A DNA stretch of 45,347 nt from an uncultured Lachnospiraceae bacterium. Lineage in GTDB: Bacteria; Bacillota; Clostridia; Lachnospirales; Lachnospiraceae. This document shows positions 32,031 through 40,486 of the stretch, one piece after another. A model generated the notes under the pieces. It did no database searches and was not told the origin of the DNA. It worked only from the letters and a program-made list of their open reading frames with translations. Location of the stretch: NCBI GenBank assembly GCA_944380095.1, contig CALWGP010000008.1:1-45347 (forward strand), in the 5' to 3' direction. The position numbers and the translations under genes are program-made. Every line of letters starts with the position of its first letter. Position 1 is the first letter of the stretch.

Positions 32031-33431
32031 ATGAGGGAACGGATGAAGCGATTTTCCCCCGTCTTTTTGCTGCCTGTCCTTTTTTTCGCCGGGATATGGC
32101 TGTTTGGAACGACGGGACTTTACAATGACAGCAACCAGTATATTGCCATGCACATCCACAGGGAGCCTTTGTATCCGTTTTTTCTGTGGATTGTGCGCAG
32201 CCTGGCGGGAGAGGGGACCTACCTGGAAATTGCCCGTTTTTTCCAGAACGTGCTGGCGGCGTATTCCGTGATCCGGCTGACGGCCTGTATCCGGAAGCGC
32301 TTTGAAACGGGCGCCTTTTTCACCCTGCTGATCTGCCTGGTTTTGCTGGCCCCCCATGTGATCACCCCCCTGTTTTCGGCCAGCGCCCTGGTTTTGTCCA
32401 ACGGCATCATCAGCGAGGCCTTGGGGTTGCCCCTGTTTTACCTGTTTTTCGGGCAGTGTCTGGATTTGCTGCTTTGTAGGGAAAAAAAGGCGGCCTGTGC
32501 AGCGCTTGTGCTGGCCCTGCTTTTGTCCCTTACCAGGGGGCAGATGATGACCGCCCTGCTTTTGTGGGCTTTATGCTGCCTGTACCGGATCCTGTTTTGC
32601 AGGTGGGAGGCACCCAAAAAGTTTTGGAAGCCGGCGGCGGCCGTGCTGGTATGTACGGCCCTGGCTTTCTGCGGGCGTTCGGCGCTGGTGCGGACCTACA
32701 ATCTGGCCTTTAACGGCTATTTTATCAACAATACGTTTGGCAGCGTGGGCATGCTGGCCAATATGCTGTATGCGGCGGACCGGGAGGACGGGGAAAATAT
32801 CCGGGACGAAAAGGCGAGGGAGCTGTTTGAGCTGTCCTTTGACTTAGCCTGGGAAAGGGAAGCCAACTACCGTTTCTCGCCGGAAGGGTTTTTGAACCGG
32901 GCGGCCCATCTGGAAGGACAGCACGACGCGCTGAAATTCGAGATCATTGAAGAGCCCTGGAGGGCCTGGCACGACGAACGGGGAATGAAGGATTACATTC
33001 CGGAAAATGTGGAATCGGACCGGGTTGCGGGAGAAATCATGAAAGGGATTTTCCCCCGTGTCCTGGGCAGGTGGGTTTACGATTACCTGGCCCTTTCCGC
33101 CTATGGGCTGATCCGTTCCGTGGCGGTGGTCCATCCGCTGCTTAACTGGTACGCCCTGCTTGTCTGGGCAGGGATGCTTGTCCTGATTGGATTCACCTTT
33201 TGGAAAAACAGGGACTCCAAGGCTGCGCCGGCGGCGCTTTTTGCCGTTTTGTGCGTGCTGGCAAACGTCTATGCCACTTCCCTGATTATTATGTGCCTGT
33301 CCCGCTATATGATCTACGGACTTCCGGTTTTTTATATCGGGGGCCTGCTGCTTTTGCGGGAAAATTGCCGTAAGTTTTATTTAAGATTCCATGAAGGCCA
33401 TTGCTTAAAAAAAGAAAAGAGGCTATACTAA
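32031..33431 (+). CDS. Polytopic membrane protein, probable GT-C glycosyltransferase
   Basis: A 466-residue protein with about nine hydrophobic segments. The first segment (11-28) is followed by LYNDSNQYIAMHIHREPLYPFF, an acidic and aromatic loop reminiscent of GT-C enzymes. An extracytoplasmic soluble loop is seen at about residues 240-345. No named family is recognised. GGAG lies seven bases before the ATG. It follows the dehydrogenase by 12 bases and contains the promoter of the next gene near its end. A role in transferring a lipid-carried sugar or in export is inferred from layout and context only. Confidence 0.65.
   Translation: MRERMKRFSPVFLLPVLFFAGIWLFGTTGLYNDSNQYIAMHIHREPLYPFFLWIVRSLAGEGTYLEIARFFQNVLAAYSVIRLTACIRKRFETGAFFTLLICLVLLAPHVITPLFSASALVLSNGIISEALGLPLFYLFFGQCLDLLLCREKKAACAALVLALLLSLTRGQMMTALLLWALCCLYRILFCRWEAPKKFWKPAAAVLVCTALAFCGRSALVRTYNLAFNGYFINNTFGSVGMLANMLYAADREDGENIRDEKARELFELSFDLAWEREANYRFSPEGFLNRAAHLEGQHDALKFEIIEEPWRAWHDERGMKDYIPENVESDRVAGEIMKGIFPRVLGRWVYDYLALSAYGLIRSVAVVHPLLNWYALLVWAGMLVLIGFTFWKNRDSKAAPAALFAVLCVLANVYATSLIIMCLSRYMIYGLPVFYIGGLLLLRENCRKFYLRFHEGHCLKKEKRLY
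33401..33429 (+). promoter_or_regulatory. Promoter of the SGNH lipoprotein gene, inside the end of the preceding gene
   Basis: TTGCTT at 33401-33406 and TATACT at 33424-33429 are separated by 17 bases. Transcription would start near 33436, 36 bases before the ATG, with AAGGAGAG in the leader. The -10 box overlaps the last codons of the membrane protein gene. Confidence 0.65.
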
Positions 33432-33471
33432 ACCGGAAAGAAGACTCCATAAGGAAGAAGGAGAGAGGCTT

Positions 33472-34578
33472 ATGAAACGACTATCCAAACGGATCTGCGC
33501 CCTGCTTCTGACCGGGGCAGCGCTGATGGGAACGGCGCTTTCGGGATGCGCACAGGGCACGGACTATACACAGGAAATCAAAGAATACCAGGCGAAGCTG
33601 GAATCTTTGGCGGCGGAGAACGAAGAGCTGAAAGCCCAGCTGGGCCTTGGGGAGACCGCACAGGAAGAGACCGCAGGGGAGGAAACCACTGCGGTAACGC
33701 AGGAGACTGCGGTTTCCGGAAACGAAACCCAGACCGCTTCGTCTGAGACGGAGGCTTCGCAAGACGCCACCCAGACGGCATCCGCGCAGGAAACCGAAGG
33801 ACAGGACGGGGAGAAAGAAGACGACCGGCTCAACATCCTCGTATTCGGCGACAGCATCTGGGGCAACTACCGGGACGCTACCGGCGTGGCCGCGAAGCTG
33901 GACTACTACCTGTCCCAGCTGGGGGTGGGCGCCACCGTATACAATGCGGCCATCGGCGGCACCAGGGCGACCCTGGACCCGGAGGACAATGAGTATGAAT
34001 TCGGCCCGGCCAGCGAAAATTCCCTGGCCAAGATGATTTCCATCCTGGACGGACAGACGGATGTGGAACTTCTGCAGGGCAAACCTGCCTATGAGGATAT
34101 GAAGGCGGCGCTTTCGGTGCGCGACCAGATCGACGTGGTGATCATCGCCTACGGCATGAACGACTTTTTAAGCCAGGCGCCCATCAACAGCTCGGACGAT
34201 CCCTGGACGGGATTCGGTACGGCTTTGATCAACGGGGTTTTGGGCGTGCGCAGAATCTGCCCCGAAGCCAGGATCCTCATCGCAGCGCCCACCTATGCGT
34301 CCTATTTTTCCATCCCCGTGCAGAATATGGGGGAAAAGGCGCTGTACAATTATGCCAGCGTGGCCTGCGACGTGGCCGAAGGTCAGGAGACGCTGTGTCT
34401 GGACGCCTATGACCATCTGGGCATCGACGCCTACAATGCGGACGAGTATCTGGAAGACGGCGTGCACTTAAACGAGAAGGGCCGCGATCTGTACGCAAGG
34501 GCGGTGGCGTCCTGTCTGGTATACGGCCAGGAAGGCCAGATCTCCGGCAACGCATACGATTTCGATCAGCAAGATTAG
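33472..34578 (+). CDS. Lipoprotein with an SGNH/GDSL hydrolase domain
   Basis: A 368-residue exported lipoprotein. A type II signal peptide ends in the lipobox LSGC with lipid-bearing C26. Residues 31-55 are a short predicted coiled coil (IKEYQAKLESLAAENEELKAQL in pattern). Residues about 58-115 are a low-complexity linker very rich in Glu, Thr, Ser and Ala. The SGNH domain follows: VFGDSIW with nucleophile S128, GGTRA, YGMNDFL near residue 225, and D329-GVH332 as the catalytic Asp/His. Such enzymes remove or transfer acyl groups on sugars, so it may de-acetylate or acetylate the surface glycan, opposite to or with the AT3 protein at 12728. The Ser/Thr-rich linker could itself be O-glycosylated. 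It has its own promoter. Confidence 0.87.
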   Translation: MKRLSKRICALLLTGAALMGTALSGCAQGTDYTQEIKEYQAKLESLAAENEELKAQLGLGETAQEETAGEETTAVTQETAVSGNETQTASSETEASQDATQTASAQETEGQDGEKEDDRLNILVFGDSIWGNYRDATGVAAKLDYYLSQLGVGATVYNAAIGGTRATLDPEDNEYEFGPASENSLAKMISILDGQTDVELLQGKPAYEDMKAALSVRDQIDVVIIAYGMNDFLSQAPINSSDDPWTGFGTALINGVLGVRRICPEARILIAAPTYASYFSIPVQNMGEKALYNYASVACDVAEGQETLCLDAYDHLGIDAYNADEYLEDGVHLNEKGRDLYARAVASCLVYGQEGQISGNAYDFDQQD

Positions 34579-34603
34579 AGAACGATCAGGAGGATAAGGG
34601 AAA

Positions 34604-35578
34604 ATGGGTTTTCAGAATCTGGTTTTTAATCCGGACAGCGTGTTTTTGGTAACGGGGGGCGCGGGCTTTATCGGCTCCAATCTGTGCGAAGCCATCCTGA
34701 ATTTAGGATACCGGGTCCGCTGCCTGGACGACCTTTCCACAGGGAAAAAAGAGCATGTGGAACTGTTTGCGGACAATCCCAACTATACGTTTATCAAGGG
34801 GGATATCCGGGATTTCGATACGTGCAAAGAAGCCTGCGAAGGCGTAGACTACGTCCTTCACCAGGCGGCCTGGGGCAGCGTGCCCAGAAGCATCGAGATG
34901 CCCATTTTCTATGCCCAGAACAACATCCTGGGAACGCTGAACATGATGGAAGCGGCCCGGCAGTGCAGTGTAAAGAAATTCGTATACGCTTCCAGTTCCT
35001 CCGTTTACGGGGACCATCCCGGCCTCCCCAAAAAGGAAGGGGTGGAGGGAAACGTCCTTTCCCCCTATGCTTTGACCAAAAAGACGGACGAGGAATACGG
35101 GCGCCTTTACCATGAGCTGTACGGCTTGGACACTTACGGGATGCGGTATTTCAACGTCTTTGGCCGCAGGCAGAACCCGGAAGGGATGTATGCGGCGGTG
35201 ATCCCGAAGTTTTTAAAACTCCTGCTTTCCGGACAGGCGCCTACCATCAACGGCGACGGGAAACAGTCCAGGGACTTTACCTATATTGACAACGTGATCG
35301 AGGCGAATCTGAAAGCCTGCCAGGCGGGGAGCGAAGCGGCGGGCCAGGCCTACAACATCGGTTCCGGCGGCAGGGTCTTTCTGATCGACTTATACCGCGG
35401 GCTTTGCGACGCCCTAGGCGTTTCCATCGAGCCTGTATTCGGGCCGCCCCGGAAAGGGGATATCCGGGATTCCAACGCGGACATCTCCAAAGCCAGGAAG
35501 CTTCTGGGCTATGATCCCGATTATGACTTTGAAAAGGGGATCGCCCTGGCCATCGACTGGTACAAGGAAAATCTGTAA
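34604..35578 (+). CDS. UDP-N-acetylhexosamine 4-epimerase, WbpP/TviC-like
   Basis: An extended SDR epimerase of 324 residues. VTGGAGFIGSN binds NAD near residue 14, HQAAWGSVPRS follows near 85, SSSSVYGDHP near 130, and the catalytic Y155-x3-K159 in SPYALTKK. GSVPRS in this place and RDFTYIDNVIEAN are typical of WbpP/TviC/Gne, which interconvert UDP-GlcNAc and UDP-GalNAc or their uronic acids. The HQAAWGSV has Trp where WbpP has Leu. It lies 25 bases after the lipoprotein gene and ends at a probable terminator. With the TviB-like dehydrogenase it matches the Vi-antigen pair that makes UDP-GalNAcA. Confidence 0.87.
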   Translation: MGFQNLVFNPDSVFLVTGGAGFIGSNLCEAILNLGYRVRCLDDLSTGKKEHVELFADNPNYTFIKGDIRDFDTCKEACEGVDYVLHQAAWGSVPRSIEMPIFYAQNNILGTLNMMEAARQCSVKKFVYASSSSVYGDHPGLPKKEGVEGNVLSPYALTKKTDEEYGRLYHELYGLDTYGMRYFNVFGRRQNPEGMYAAVIPKFLKLLLSGQAPTINGDGKQSRDFTYIDNVIEANLKACQAGSEAAGQAYNIGSGGRVFLIDLYRGLCDALGVSIEPVFGPPRKGDIRDSNADISKARKLLGYDPDYDFEKGIALAIDWYKENL

Positions 35579-35592
35579 ATGTGAGGAAAACT

Positions 35593-35636
35593 GCCGCCCT
35601 GCGCCGGCTTTTTGCGGGGCGGCTCTTTCCCTTTTC
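35593..35636 (+). terminator. Probable rho-independent terminator
   Basis: GCCGCCCTGC (35593-35602) pairs with GCGGGGCGGC (35614-35623), ten pairs with one G-T wobble and an 11-base loop. TCTTTCCCTTTTC follows at 35624-35636. The T tract is broken by C, so it may be partial. It would end the lipoprotein-epimerase transcript. I could not find a convincing promoter between here and 35675, so read-through may feed the next genes. Confidence 0.55.
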
Positions 35637-35674
35637 AACCGGCTTTGCAAAAGCTAGGGAGGGAGGAAGGCAGC

Positions 35675-36607
35675 ATGCATTATAAGCTGGTGATTTTCGG
35701 GGTCAAGGATACCACCGATGAAATTGTGAAATACGTGCAGGAAAAGCTGTGTCCCGTGGATCTTGTGGTAACCATCCATCCGGACGTGCTCAAAAAAAAT
35801 CAGGTGTCCGGCTATCAGGGGCTGTCCTATCTGACGGACCGATACGGGATTGAGGTTTATGAGGCCGGATCCTACGGCCTGGCGGACGAAGAGACGGCCC
35901 GTTTTTTTGCGGAAAATACGTTTGACCTGGGGATTTCCATGGGCTGGCAGAGGCTGGTGCCAAAGGCGGTGCTGGACCGGTTTTCCACAGGGGTGTTCGG
36001 TTTCCACGGAAACTGCGGCTATTTGCCCTTCGGACGGGGCCGTTCCCCTTTGAACTGGTCCATTATCCTGGGGGACAGCCGGTTTATCTTAAACCTGTTT
36101 CGCTATGACGAGAAGGCGGACAGCCCCAACGTATTCGCCAATGAGATGTGCGAGATCACGCCCCACGATACGGTACGCACCATGCAGTATAAGAACATGC
36201 TGGTGAGCAAGCGCCTCATCGCCAGGCTGGTGGCGGCCTGGAAAGCGGGAAATGTGCAGGTGCAGACGGCTTCGAAGGATTTCGACAGCTGGTACGGGAA
36301 GCGGACGGCGGCGGACGGGAAGCTGGATTTTCGCGACCGGACCAGGAACCTGTACAACCTGGTCCGGGGCGTGACCCGGCCTTTCCCCGGTGCGTTTTGT
36401 TTCTGCGAAGGGAAAAAGGTGACGGTGTGGAGCGCCCATCCCTTCGACGGGATACTGGATCTTTCCGCTTATGCGCCCGGGGAGATCGTGGACGAATTTG
36501 ACGGGCGGCTGATCGTGCGCACGGTGGACGGTTCCCTTCTCATCGAGGAGTATGAATATGACGGCACGCTTTTGCCCGGCATGGTCCTAGGGGAGGAAAG
36601 CGTATGA
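35675..36607 (+). CDS. Formyltransferase-family protein with an altered active site
   Basis: A 310-residue protein of the methionyl-tRNA/ArnA-type formyltransferase fold. ArnA has FNLHGSLLP followed by YRGRAPLNW; here the same place reads FGFHGNCGYLPFGRGRSPLNW. The catalytic His is kept (H111) and the catalytic Asp is likely D149 in KADSPNVFA. However, the catalytic Asn two residues before the His is Gly109, and two residues are inserted after it. A C-terminal OB-like domain (about 230-305) is retained. It may be an amino-sugar N-formyltransferase of a divergent subgroup, or may use another folate or acyl donor. Candidate acceptors in this locus are the PglE and WecE products. It overlaps the next gene by ATGA. 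Confidence 0.75.
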   Translation: MHYKLVIFGVKDTTDEIVKYVQEKLCPVDLVVTIHPDVLKKNQVSGYQGLSYLTDRYGIEVYEAGSYGLADEETARFFAENTFDLGISMGWQRLVPKAVLDRFSTGVFGFHGNCGYLPFGRGRSPLNWSIILGDSRFILNLFRYDEKADSPNVFANEMCEITPHDTVRTMQYKNMLVSKRLIARLVAAWKAGNVQVQTASKDFDSWYGKRTAADGKLDFRDRTRNLYNLVRGVTRPFPGAFCFCEGKKVTVWSAHPFDGILDLSAYAPGEIVDEFDGRLIVRTVDGSLLIEEYEYDGTLLPGMVLGEESV

Positions 36608-37356
36608 AGGCGGCGGTGCGGCTGGACGATATTACGCCGGATATGGACTGGGACAGCTTTGAGGCGTTTGAGGCCCTGTGCGACCGCTTCGGCGTCTGCC
36701 CCCTTCTGGGGATAGTGCCCCAAAACCGGGATCCCAAGCTGTCCGTGGGAGAAGTGCGGGAGGATTTCTGGGAAAAGATCCGGGCCCTGCAAAAAAAAGG
36801 CTGGTGCGTGGCCATGCACGGCTGCCATCATCAGTACCGGACGAATTTAGGGGGCCTGTTCCCCCTAAACCGGCAGTCGGAGTTTGCAGGCCTTCCGGAA
36901 GAAGAGCAGAGGGCGTCTTTGCAGGAAGGACTGCGCATCCTGGATTTTCATGGAATCCATCCGGAGATTTTTATGGCGCCGGGGCATACCTTTGACCGGA
37001 CCACGCTGAAAGTGTTAAAGGAACTGGGCTTTCGTTATGTGACGGACGGCTACGGCAAAAGGCCCTATGTGCGAAAGGGGCTGACTTTTCTGCCCATTTC
37101 CTTTTTGCGCAGCCGCCTGTTTTCGGGGAAAGGATACGGCACGCTGGTGCTGCACTTAAACGGGGCCTCAAAAAAAGAGCTGGAAGGATACGGGCAGCTG
37201 TTTGCGGCCCACAGGGACGGGTTTATCACCTGGCAGGAATACATGGCCGTTCCCGCCAAAAAGCGGGGGCTGCCCGGAAACGGGGCAGAGTATGCCATGG
37301 CTTTTGCAAAAGGGCTGGCGGGCAGGGCAAGGCGGCTTCTTAAGGGGAAGCGGTAA
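36604..37356 (+). CDS. NodB-fold polysaccharide deacetylase-like protein (DUF2334-like)
   Basis: A 250-residue protein of the NodB/polysaccharide deacetylase superfamily. RLDDIT gives the catalytic and metal-binding D8-D9, VAMHGCHHQY the metal histidines, and FMAPGHTFD a later motif. The layout resembles DUF2334 proteins. There is no signal peptide or membrane segment, so it should act in the cytosol, perhaps on a nucleotide- or lipid-linked sugar before export. It is translationally coupled to the formyltransferase-like protein, which hints that the two act in sequence, such as N-deacetylation followed by re-acylation. This is an inference. Confidence 0.78.
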   Translation: MKAAVRLDDITPDMDWDSFEAFEALCDRFGVCPLLGIVPQNRDPKLSVGEVREDFWEKIRALQKKGWCVAMHGCHHQYRTNLGGLFPLNRQSEFAGLPEEEQRASLQEGLRILDFHGIHPEIFMAPGHTFDRTTLKVLKELGFRYVTDGYGKRPYVRKGLTFLPISFLRSRLFSGKGYGTLVLHLNGASKKELEGYGQLFAAHRDGFITWQEYMAVPAKKRGLPGNGAEYAMAFAKGLAGRARRLLKGKR

Positions 37357-37396
37357 GGAACCCGGGCCTGCAGGGAAAAGGGAGGAGAAGAGGACG

Positions 37397-38512
37397 ATGG
37401 GAAAGACGATCCGCGTGCTGCAGGTACTGGGCGGGACGAACCTGGGAGGGGCGGAGAGCCGCGTGATGGACCTTTACCGGAATATGGACCGGGACAGGAT
37501 TCAGTTTGATTTTGCGGTGCACGGCCAACAGCAGGGATACTTCGACGAAGAAATCCGGAAGCTTGGCGGAAGGATTTACCGCCTCCCCCGTTTTGTGGGG
37601 GCCAACTGGACGGCATACCGGAAAGCCTGGAGGGATTTTTTTGCTTCCTATCCGGGGTATGCCTGCGTCCACGGCCACATGACCAGCACGGCGTCTATCT
37701 ATCTTCCGGAAGCGAAACGGGCGGGGGTGCCCCTGACCATTGCCCACGCCAGGAGCGCCGGCGTGGACGCAGGGCCCAAAGGATGGCTCACCAGACAGCT
37801 GCGCCGGTCTTTGTGGAAACGGGCGGACGTCTGCCTGGCCGCTTCGAAGGAAGCGGGACTTGCGGTATTCGGGCCCAAAGCCGCAGCCGCGGGAAAGGTG
37901 ATCGTGGCGCCAAACGCCATCCGGGCAGAAGTGTACGACTACGACCCAAAAGTGCGGGAGCAGCTGCGGCGCAAGCTGGGGCTTTCGGATGCTTTCGCGG
38001 CCGGCCATGTGGGCCGGTTCCATCCCTGCAAAAACCATCCTTTTTTGCTGGAAGTGTTCGCAGAAATCTGCGAACTTTGCCCGGATTCCCGGCTGCTTTT
38101 GCTGGGAGAAGGAAGCGGGATGGAAGCGGCAAAGCAGCAGGCCGGACAGCTGGGCATCGCAGACCGGGTCCTGTTTTTGGGCAACCGGGGCGACGCCTGG
38201 AATTATTATCAGGCCATGGATGTGTTCCTCTTTCCCTCTTTGTACGAGGGACTGCCCGGCACGGTGCTGGAGGCCCAGACTTCGGGGCTGCCCTGCCTGG
38301 TTTCGGACAGCGTGACCCGGGAAGTGGGGGTCACGGACCTGGTGGATTTCCTGCCGTTAAAGGAAACGGCCCGGGAGTGGGCAAAGAAAGCCCTGGCATC
38401 CGCAGGGAGGGAAAGAAGAAGCTATCTGGAAGAGATCCGGGAAAGCGGTTTTGACGCAGAAGAACAGGCGGCGAGGATGGCGCGCCTGTATGAGACCGGT
38501 ACGTGGGAATAA
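37397..38512 (+). CDS. Family 4 glycosyltransferase, EpsF-like
   Basis: A GT-B fold glycosyltransferase of 371 residues. VLQVLGGTNLGGAESRVMDLYR is the N-terminal pattern of EpsF-type exopolysaccharide transferases, in which GGAE binds the acceptor side. IAHARSAG and VAPNAI follow; the C-terminal domain has GHVGRFHPCKNH, LLGEGSG and FPSLYEGLPGTVLEAQTSGLP with the donor-binding Glu residues. GGAGGAG about 10 bases upstream and AGAGG closer support the start at 37397; the longer frame overlaps the preceding gene. The sugar transferred is unknown. Confidence 0.87.
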   Translation: MGKTIRVLQVLGGTNLGGAESRVMDLYRNMDRDRIQFDFAVHGQQQGYFDEEIRKLGGRIYRLPRFVGANWTAYRKAWRDFFASYPGYACVHGHMTSTASIYLPEAKRAGVPLTIAHARSAGVDAGPKGWLTRQLRRSLWKRADVCLAASKEAGLAVFGPKAAAAGKVIVAPNAIRAEVYDYDPKVREQLRRKLGLSDAFAAGHVGRFHPCKNHPFLLEVFAEICELCPDSRLLLLGEGSGMEAAKQQAGQLGIADRVLFLGNRGDAWNYYQAMDVFLFPSLYEGLPGTVLEAQTSGLPCLVSDSVTREVGVTDLVDFLPLKETAREWAKKALASAGRERRSYLEEIRESGFDAEEQAARMARLYETGTWE

Positions 38513-38527
38513 GGAGAGAAAGCCGAT

Positions 38528-39295
38528 ATGGTAATCAAGTATCGAAAGAAAATGCTGCGCCTGGCGCAGATCTGGTTTGAACCCGTGCCGGCAGGCAGGA
38601 CTGCGGGGACGGGGAAAGGGGCGGATATCGCATTTTACCATCAGGTGGAAAAGCCGGTTTCCGGTCTTTTTGCAATTTCCCAGCCGTTCCATACCCAGGT
38701 CAGCGACCTGACGCTGCCGGGAGAGGAGCTTTTTTCCCAAATCAGCAAGACGGAACGATATCAGATCCGCAAGAACATGCGGGACGATGTGACGGTGGAA
38801 CACTGGGACAGTCCGTCCCTGCTGGAACATCCGGAAGTGCTGGAAGGGCTGGCGGAAATGTTCGAGGCCATGTATGCTTCCAAAAATACGCCAAAGACCA
38901 TGAACCGGGAACAGATCCTTCAGTACGCAAAGGCAGGCGGCCTGTTTGTGACCTGTGTGAAAAAGGACGGGGAAGCGCTGGTATACCATTCCTATACAAT
39001 GGATGAAAAAAACGCGCGCCTTCTGCATTCGGTGTCCGATTTCAGGGAGCGGGAAGATGCCAGCCTGATCGCCCGGTCCAATAAACGGCTGCACTGGGCG
39101 GATATGGAGCTGTTTTCTTCCATGGGGATAGAAGTTTACGACTGGGGCGGTATTTCCAGCCTGGAAAAGCCAAATGGGATCGACAGCTTCAAGATGAAGT
39201 TCGGCGGGCAGCTGGTGACCCGGTATAATGTATTTTTAGGACGGACGATTTTAGGGAAACTGGCGATTCTGGCACTGAAGATCAAGGGGTTTTAA
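38528..39295 (+). CDS. FemAB-like/GNAT-fold acyltransferase
   Basis: A 255-residue protein that resembles the C-terminal half of FemAB and related GNAT-like enzymes. TERYQIRKNM near residue 75 and GGISSLEKPNGIDSFKMKFGG near residue 215 match the conserved FemAB stretch in which the FK-x-x-FGG pattern ends the fold. Full FemA/B/X proteins are over 330 residues and use aminoacyl-tRNA; this one is shorter and has a single domain, so it may add an acyl or amino acid group to a sugar amine or be a simple acetyltransferase. No membrane segment is seen. AAGGAGAG lies nine bases before the ATG. It is surrounded by GT4 genes. Confidence 0.7.
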   Translation: MVIKYRKKMLRLAQIWFEPVPAGRTAGTGKGADIAFYHQVEKPVSGLFAISQPFHTQVSDLTLPGEELFSQISKTERYQIRKNMRDDVTVEHWDSPSLLEHPEVLEGLAEMFEAMYASKNTPKTMNREQILQYAKAGGLFVTCVKKDGEALVYHSYTMDEKNARLLHSVSDFREREDASLIARSNKRLHWADMELFSSMGIEVYDWGGISSLEKPNGIDSFKMKFGGQLVTRYNVFLGRTILGKLAILALKIKGF

Positions 39296-39298
39296 CCG

Positions 39299-40474
39299 AT
39301 GGATAAGAAAAGACTTTTGCTGATCGTGCCCAAACTGGACCAAGGGGGGCTGGAACGGGTCTGCGTCCGGACGGCGCGGATCCTTTCCGACCGCTTCCGG
39401 GTGACCATCGCAGCCTTTGACCCGTCCGACCCGGCCTATGACCTGACCGGGCTGGATGTGCGGGACTTAGGGGCGCCTGCACTGCACAGCCGTGCGGGCA
39501 AGGTTTTTCGCCTGCTGCAGCGGGCCCTTAAGCTTCGCCGGTTAAAAAGACAGATCGGGGCGGATATCTGCTACAGTTTCGGCCCTACGGCCAACCGGGC
39601 CAATGTCCTGGCCGGGGGGCGGGGGAAAATCTGGTGCGGCCTGCGCAGCTGGGTGGACGTTTCTTCTTCCCGGCAGCTGTCCTGGACCGCAGGGCGGGCG
39701 GACGAAATGATCTGCTGCAGCCGCGCCCTGGCGGACCGGTTAAAGGAACTTTGTCCCAAAGCTTCGGCCCGGGTGCTCTACAACCCTTATAACGGGGAGG
39801 AAATCGCCAAAAGCGCGGCCTGTGCCGACGGGGACCTGCCGGACTGGGAGGGCTGTAGGGTGCTGGTTTCCGTGGGCCGGGAAGATCCGGTAAAAGGCTA
39901 CTGGCATCTGATGAAAGCCTTTTCCCTGGTTCACAAAAGGCTGCCGGATACCCGGCTGGCCATTGTGGGAAACGGGGACTTTTCCCAATACCGGGAACTG
40001 GCGGAAGCGCTTGGCATCGGGGAGGCGGTATGCCTGCCCGGCCTGAAAAAAAACCCGTTTCCCTGGCTTGCCCGGGCGGATTTGTTCGTGCTTACCTCCC
40101 TGTATGAAGGATTTCCCAATGCCATGACGGAAGCCATGACCCTGGGCTGTCCGGTGGTGGCTGCCAACTGTATGACCGGCCCGGCGGAAATTCTGACCAA
40201 AGATTACCGGGCCGCCCAGAAGGCCACAGGAATTTTGGAGGGGGAATACGGGATTTTGTTCCCGACCATGGACCCGCAGGAAAATCTGGATCCGTCCTGC
40301 ATCACCAAAGAGCAAAGGCAGCTGGCCGAAACCATTTGCGGCCTGCTTTCCGATCCCCAAAAGCTGGACGCTTACGCAAAAGCGGCAAAGCAAAGGGCTG
40401 CGGACTTTGGGGAAGAGACTTACGCGGAACGGTTCTGCCGTCTGGCCCAAGACGCCGGGAAGGCAGCAAATTAA
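39299..40474 (+). CDS. Family 4 glycosyltransferase
   Basis: A GT-B fold glycosyltransferase of 391 residues. LIVPKLDQGGLERVCVRTARIL is the N-terminal GG-x-E-R motif, YNPYN starts the second domain, VSVGREDPVKGY the donor half, and TSLYEGFPNAMTEAMTLGCPVVA the retaining GT4 motif with two Glu. An insertion at about residues 300-345 (after TGPAEILTKDYR) is longer than in its neighbours. It begins three bases after the FemAB-like gene, so the two are very likely co-translated. The sugar transferred is unknown. Confidence 0.87.
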   Translation: MDKKRLLLIVPKLDQGGLERVCVRTARILSDRFRVTIAAFDPSDPAYDLTGLDVRDLGAPALHSRAGKVFRLLQRALKLRRLKRQIGADICYSFGPTANRANVLAGGRGKIWCGLRSWVDVSSSRQLSWTAGRADEMICCSRALADRLKELCPKASARVLYNPYNGEEIAKSAACADGDLPDWEGCRVLVSVGREDPVKGYWHLMKAFSLVHKRLPDTRLAIVGNGDFSQYRELAEALGIGEAVCLPGLKKNPFPWLARADLFVLTSLYEGFPNAMTEAMTLGCPVVAANCMTGPAEILTKDYRAAQKATGILEGEYGILFPTMDPQENLDPSCITKEQRQLAETICGLLSDPQKLDAYAKAAKQRAADFGEETYAERFCRLAQDAGKAAN

Positions 40475-40486
40475 GGAAGGAAAGGT

